From Madurella fahalii (taxonomy: Eukaryota; Ascomycota; Sordariomycetes; Sordariales), in the NCBI GenBank assembly GCA_029876055.1, contig CM056875.1, positions 3,497,001 through 3,561,000 on the forward strand: DNA of 64,000 bases. The letters run 5' to 3'. Below are positions 59,404-64,000 of the stretch, piece by piece (within the stretch, counting starts at the first letter, position 1; each line of letters opens with the position of its first letter). The notes under the pieces were generated by a model. That model was not told the DNA's origin and searched no databases. It was given only the letters and a program-made list of their open reading frames with translations. Both the position numbers and the translations under genes were made by a program.

Positions 59404-60604
59404 ATGGATCCGAACGGGATGCCCTACCACATCTCCCTCAACTTTGACGAGGACGTCGGTTATGGTTTCAACGACGCATCAGTACCAGAGCCGTGTTCTG
59501 CAGTCAGTTTCGGCGGATCCTCATATGCCTCCTCCAGCTTCGGTCCGCACACACCGCTTTCTGGCCCTTCAACTCCTTCGCGCTCAGGTTCACTGGATTA
59601 TGGCTCCTCATTCGCGTCATCCATCGATGGCCTCTCGTTCGAGCCCAGCCCCCCTTCCTCGGCAACATCAACCTACTTCCCAACTTCCCTAAAGACGAGC
59701 GACGTCTCGGATTTTGCCCATCCCAGCTTCCCAATGACGCCGCCACGGGGTCAGCTTCGTTTCTCGGGCCACCCCATTAGCGGTTGCGGTGCGCCGCTGG
59801 CTCCTTCACCCATGGACTTTTGCCTCTACATGAACGGCCTTGGTTCACAGTCGCTCTTGTCGACCCCTTCTGGGCTCGTCAAGCTCGATGAGCCGTCCGA
59901 CGCATGGTCCATATTCCTGGAACCCGATAGCCCCATTAGCCGCTCCAAGAAACGGTCGGCCCCGAGGCTCCTCGAGCCTTTCGAACCCATCAAGGTGGAG
60001 GATGAGGATGTCATGACCCCACCCTCGACTCCTTGGGCCCCGCCAAGGAAGCGAAGCCGCATGGAAGACGTGAGGCAAAGGACGGCCGACTTGCGCAAAG
60101 CACAGCAGCGTCCGCAATCGGACCCACGAGCACGGGAGAGGAGATCGAAGCAGCGGCTGGCACCGGCGATGGAGAGTGACGGCATGATTACCCTGGCAAA
60201 GGCTGGGGCACACAAGTGTGACTGGGAGGGATGCGATGCAAAGCCATTCCAAAGGAGAGAACATATGAAGAGACATGTAACGAGGTAAGTTTTCCACAAA
60301 CCATCGAAGCACTACCGAGCTGTTCATCAACTAATGCGGGACCAGTGTTCATCTTAAAGTGGGCTGGAGTTATTGCGAGTTTTGCAATAATAGGCCATTC
60401 AACCGGGTGGATAACTACATAACCCACATGCGCCTCCACACACTAAACCGCGGGTCCGGGAAGGCGCAATACGTGCCGGCGGCGGTTGAGGAATACAAAA
60501 GATTAATCAAAGCTCGAAAAATCCGAAAGTTTCGAAAACGGCGGGCCGAAGACGATGCAATTTCTCTTGTTGGGGATGCGAAAGAGGCCCGGAGATCTGG
60601 TTAA
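59404..60604 (+). CDS. C2H2 zinc-finger protein, putative transcription factor
   Basis: Two exons (59404-60284 and 60346-60604) encode 379 aa. The N-terminal 200 residues are Ser/Pro-rich and disordered. A basic patch (PPRKRSRMEDVRQR) may be a nuclear signal. Two fingers lie at the C-terminal side: finger 1 uses Cys272, Cys277, His291 and His296 (C-x4-C-x13-H-x4-H) and is split by the intron; finger 2 uses Cys304, Cys307, His321 and His325 (C-x2-C-x13-H-x3-H). The tail is basic (KARKIRKFRKRRAEDD). The REHMKRH and NRVDNYITHMRLH signatures recall the two-finger arrangement of BrlA-like conidiation regulators, but the resemblance is only to the finger pattern. I do not assign a name. Confidence 0.85.
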
Positions 60605-62249
60605 CACTCCCCCGCACGGTAGCAAGGAGGAGATGATTTAGCGACTGGACTTTCAGTGGCTGACAAGGTTAATTTCTGGTATCTGGGGGTGACAGGGAGT
60701 TTCGATGTGCCGTGTGTAAGGTATGGTGTTGAGGCGCCATGGGATGGATCCTTTCAGTCCATGTCCTGCCAAAGGGGTAAGGTACCCCGGCGGGCAGGCA
60801 GTGTAACACTTAACAAAAGCACTAGGTGATTTGGGAGGATGGCAAACATGGTAATGTCTGATGTATTGGTTTGGACCAAATTTAAGGTTTGCAATGGACT
60901 TTCTCACCAACACCTAGTCATTCCATCCATCCCGTCAAAAAGATGCAGTTGTGTGGATCGGTTGTCGTCGGAGCTGGTGTTCCATGGCTGCGGGCCTAGC
61001 TGTGTGGCCAAGTCCGGTCAGCCCCGTGGCGTGCAACGCCTGCGTGACAAACGCTCGAGTAATTCCGATTGTCTCAACACACATGTCTCAGACCAAGCAC
61101 GTCGATCGAGACATTCGCCGAGAAAATTGTCAGGTCCTCTTGCTTTTTCTCTGGCCCCACTGCCTTAGCCGAAGGGCCTCTGGTTTATCTCCGACTCCTC
61201 ATCTCCTGCCCCTCTCCAACCCTAGATTGGAGGGCTGGGCCCCCGTTGTGATCGATAGCGCTCCTAGCTAAGAGCTGGCGTAGCGAATCTGAGATGTTAC
61301 GGACCAACTAGCTGGATTATGCTGGGGTAGTCGTCCTCCTCTGTTATGTAACACGGCACGCTGCCCGTCTGACACGGCTCCGAGATGCCGCGCTGCACTG
61401 CGCTCTCATCTCGGTTTGACTCAGACAGGCTCGCTCTCTCGGTACCCAGTCGGAGAAGAGAACGGTGCTGATCATGAGTTCTCCCAAGGCCATGATCCGT
61501 GATCTAGCGATCGGCTAAAGTTTACTGGCATCGCAGTGCGTTACAAGGGACGCGTATCGACCTACGAAATCCTCCTCGGTGATCTGCAATGCACGGCTCC
61601 AGAATCGGAGAATCCGGAAGTGTACTATACGCGGTATGTTTGGGAATGCTGCGTGTCCTCAATCGGGAAAGATCAAAGCCGAGTTCGTCTGTAGAGGGTT
61701 TCAAGCGCGTCCGTGGCTTGCTCGGTCAAGATGCTGCTCACATTTCAAAAAAATATTGGGCCATAGCCTTAGACTCGGCAACCGCCGGCACACGCGCCTT
61801 CACCAGAACTAGTCATGCCCATGTTCAGCTGCCCCTTCTCTGGGATGATGTCATGCCCCCGGATGTGACTTCTCATCACAGCCACTTGCCGAAAGTTATC
61901 GCCAGGTAGTTTTGAAGAGAGAGAATCACGATTACCAAATGGGGAATTCTTGCCCTCCGTTGATGTGAAGACGTGATCTATGTCGGGCCGTTGAACGACG
62001 GAACCACTTTCGGTTAACGGCCTGCTGTGCCACAGCAACCGCGCTATCGCGTGCCGTGCAGTCTAGCTTGGTGCAGCTACTGCACACCACAGGGCTGTCT
62101 CACCCCTGTAATTTAGTGTGGTGGCCGGGTCGATCCACTTGACAGGCAGATGCAATGCTCCGCCGATCCGAACATCGCTTACCTCGCTCACCCTCACCAT
62201 CGATCTGCCAGAGAGGTTCTGTGCCCGTGGATGAACCAGGGTAGCGGCC
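60605..62249. other. Spacer upstream of the F-box/LRR-like gene
   Basis: Tandem arrangement: the left part should be the C2H2 3' UTR and the right part the next promoter. Short frames only, none recognised. Confidence 0.5.
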
Positions 62250-64000
62250 ATGGATCGCAGCGGGCCGCCGTCGTACCAAGATGCCATGAAACGGTCGGAC
62301 TGGCTGGCACTCGTTGCACCGTATGTGCAAGTCAGAGAATACGCCCGTCTTTGCCTCGTCTCCAGCCGCTTCTACCACCAGTTCGCGCCGCGTCTCTGGA
62401 ATGATCCCCTGAGTGCGGCGGCCATCTTGAACCGAGACAATGGCGAGTGCCCGGCACATTAATTGAATTGGCCTGCGCGTTGTCTAACCACCAATGTGCC
62501 TTTACGCAGATCTCGAGTGGTTTTATCGCTTCATGAGGCATATGGGCCGTGTCCGAGCAGCCACCCGTGCCTTTGTCGTCTCTCTGGACCTGCGAGGATT
62601 TGTCATGGGCACAGCTGATTTCGCTCTGTACTCCTGGGGCAAGACGCTCTCCGAGACTCTGCGGATGTTGCCGTCCACATTTCCCAGGCTCAGGTGTATC
62701 CTTCTTGACGGTCACCCCGACATTGAAACCGATGCTCTGCTGGACGCCCTTGGCTCCGGGCCCCTACTCCTGAGTATACCGCAGTGTGAAGCTGGGCTGC
62801 CAAATTCGTTCTTCGCATCGCCGTGCGTGAAGAACCTCGTGTATCTGGATATATCTGGCATGCCTGGCTCCCTGAGGAATCCCCTCGTCCAGGGGACGTT
62901 AAGTCCTCTGAATCTGCCTAATCTCCGCATCCTGAAAGCGCAGGGCCGGGAGATGGATGACTCCACGGCGAACCTACTCTTCAAGACGTTCAAAGAGCAG
63001 TTGTGGAGCATCGACTTGAGCTACAACAAGCTCACGGATGCCATCTTTGTCGATATGCATCATTTCGCCTTCCCTGCGCTCAACTCAAGGACAGGCAATT
63101 TTGCCGTCGAGGGACGGCTTACACATCCTCCGGGAGAGGGAAGTGCCTCATTTGGCAAGTTCTGCTTCGTCGAAGAGTCAAATTGGAGCGCAAGTTTTAG
63201 TCATCCTCAGAGGTATCTCGCCGATGCTCCCGCTTACACCCGCAGCGCGCATGAAGCGCTCCAAGGGATTACTAGTGCCCGCCTCGATGGCCGCGTCAAG
63301 ATACGGCCCGACTCGCCAGGCGCGGTCAAGGCGATGCTCTCTGGTGGACCGGGAAATCACAGCACCCCGCCGGAGGACATTCATGAACTGGACATCTGTC
63401 GGGGCCACCATGGCATCACCCATCTGTATCTGAACGGTAACAATATCTCGGCCGGCGGCCTAGCCAGAATGATCAGGTCGTCTCCCGGACAGCTCCAGCA
63501 TCTTGAATGCGAATCCATGTCCGTCATTATTCATGAAGCTGTCCGTCCCTCCTGGCTCGCTCCGGGTAAGGCGAGAATATTAGGCATCCTCGGCCTCGCA
63601 CATGTTTTCCGCCCGGTATTTTCCTCCAACCTGCAGGTGCTGCGCATCCACCACTCGCTCGTCACACAGCTCTTGACTCTCGAACTCGACGGCGTATCGA
63701 GCATGGAGAATCTGTGGTTGGCCGAGACATGCCTCCTTCCGCGGGCGGAGATGGCGTACCCCGAAGCATTCGTCCCGGACATGAATCCCAGACTGCAATC
63801 CCTGGTCTTGACGCAAATTCCCCGGTATTCCACCGGCCCACTGATTGAGAAGCTGACCAATTTCCTGAAGCTTGCGTCAATACAAGAGCGTGCGATCCAA
63901 GATGTTAAGGTAACCACTCGTCGCGGTCCGTCAACGCTACGGGGTCTGCGCCATATCTGTCTCGAATTCGAACCGGACCCTCGGGAAACGGAAGCGTTGT
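62250..64000 (+). CDS. F-box/LRR-like protein, 3' end beyond the window
   Basis: Exon 1 (62250-62442) encodes MDRSGPPSYQDAMKRSDW and an F-box-like helix set (LALVAPYVQVREYARL, CLVSSRFYHQFAPRLWNDPL). The downstream frame, open from 62510 to the window end, carries irregular leucine-rich repeats (FPRLRCILLDG, LVYLDISGM, LPNLRILKAQG, LWSIDLSYNKLTD, ITHLYLNGNNISAGG, LQVLRIHHSLV). F-box proteins of this type are substrate adaptors of SCF ubiquitin ligases. The only splice that joins the two frames properly has a GC donor (GCGAGT at 62443) and an AG acceptor at 62508-62509, giving N-DLEWFYRFMRH. At least 560 residues are present. The start is the first ATG of the frame. Confidence 0.7.

Overview
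The window is nuclear DNA of a filamentous ascomycete (Pezizomycotina, most likely Sordariomycetes). It shows monocistronic genes on both strands with long spacers, short spliceosomal introns (about 49-171 nt, GT..CTRAY..AG) that keep conserved reading frames across the splice, G/C-ending codons, and fungal families (CFEM, SAGA Spt20, septation-network LRR scaffold, Pex22-like, Atg27). There are no bacterial operons, CRISPR arrays, integrases or intact transposons. The genus is not proven by what I can see.

Layout: a GPI-anchored CFEM protein (1606-2404, +); an 8.2-kb stretch without a recognisable gene; a CaMKK/Ssp1-Sak1-type kinase (10608-14523, +); the ALG2 mannosyltransferase (16352-17829, +) convergent with a nine-exon PLP aminotransferase (18234-20268, -); a von Willebrand A protein (21979-23031, +) convergent with a very large Nud1/Cdc11-like LRR scaffold (23857-29434, -); a divergently placed 'protamine P1'-type disordered protein (30136-33633, +); a 3.8-kb spacer with a long TC/CA microsatellite; a Kcs1-type inositol polyphosphate kinase (37419-41404, +); then four minus-strand genes: a peroxisomal enoyl-CoA hydratase/isomerase, Atg27, Spt20 and a Pex22-like protein. 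These are followed by eIF2B-gamma (53467-55408, +), a 4-kb spacer, a two-finger C2H2 protein (59404-60604, +) and the 5' part of an F-box/LRR-like gene that runs off the end (62250 onward, +).

Most genes are unrelated housekeeping functions: glycosylation, translation initiation, SAGA transcription, autophagy, peroxisome biology, inositol pyrophosphates and septation control. I see no biosynthetic cluster and no convincing new multi-gene system. Two peroxisome-linked proteins lie about 7 kb apart, which may be chance.

The strongest unexpected observation is a set of single-base frame breaks confined to about 12.1-28.1 kb. They are a +1 in the kinase between the HRD and DFG motifs, a -1 in exon 2 of the aminotransferase, and two -1 breaks at six-base G/C runs in the Nud1-like gene. 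Restoring one base per break makes every coding length an exact multiple of three (1247, 491 and 1859 aa). The neighbouring ALG2 and vWA genes are intact. Consensus indel error is the first explanation to exclude, gene decay the second.
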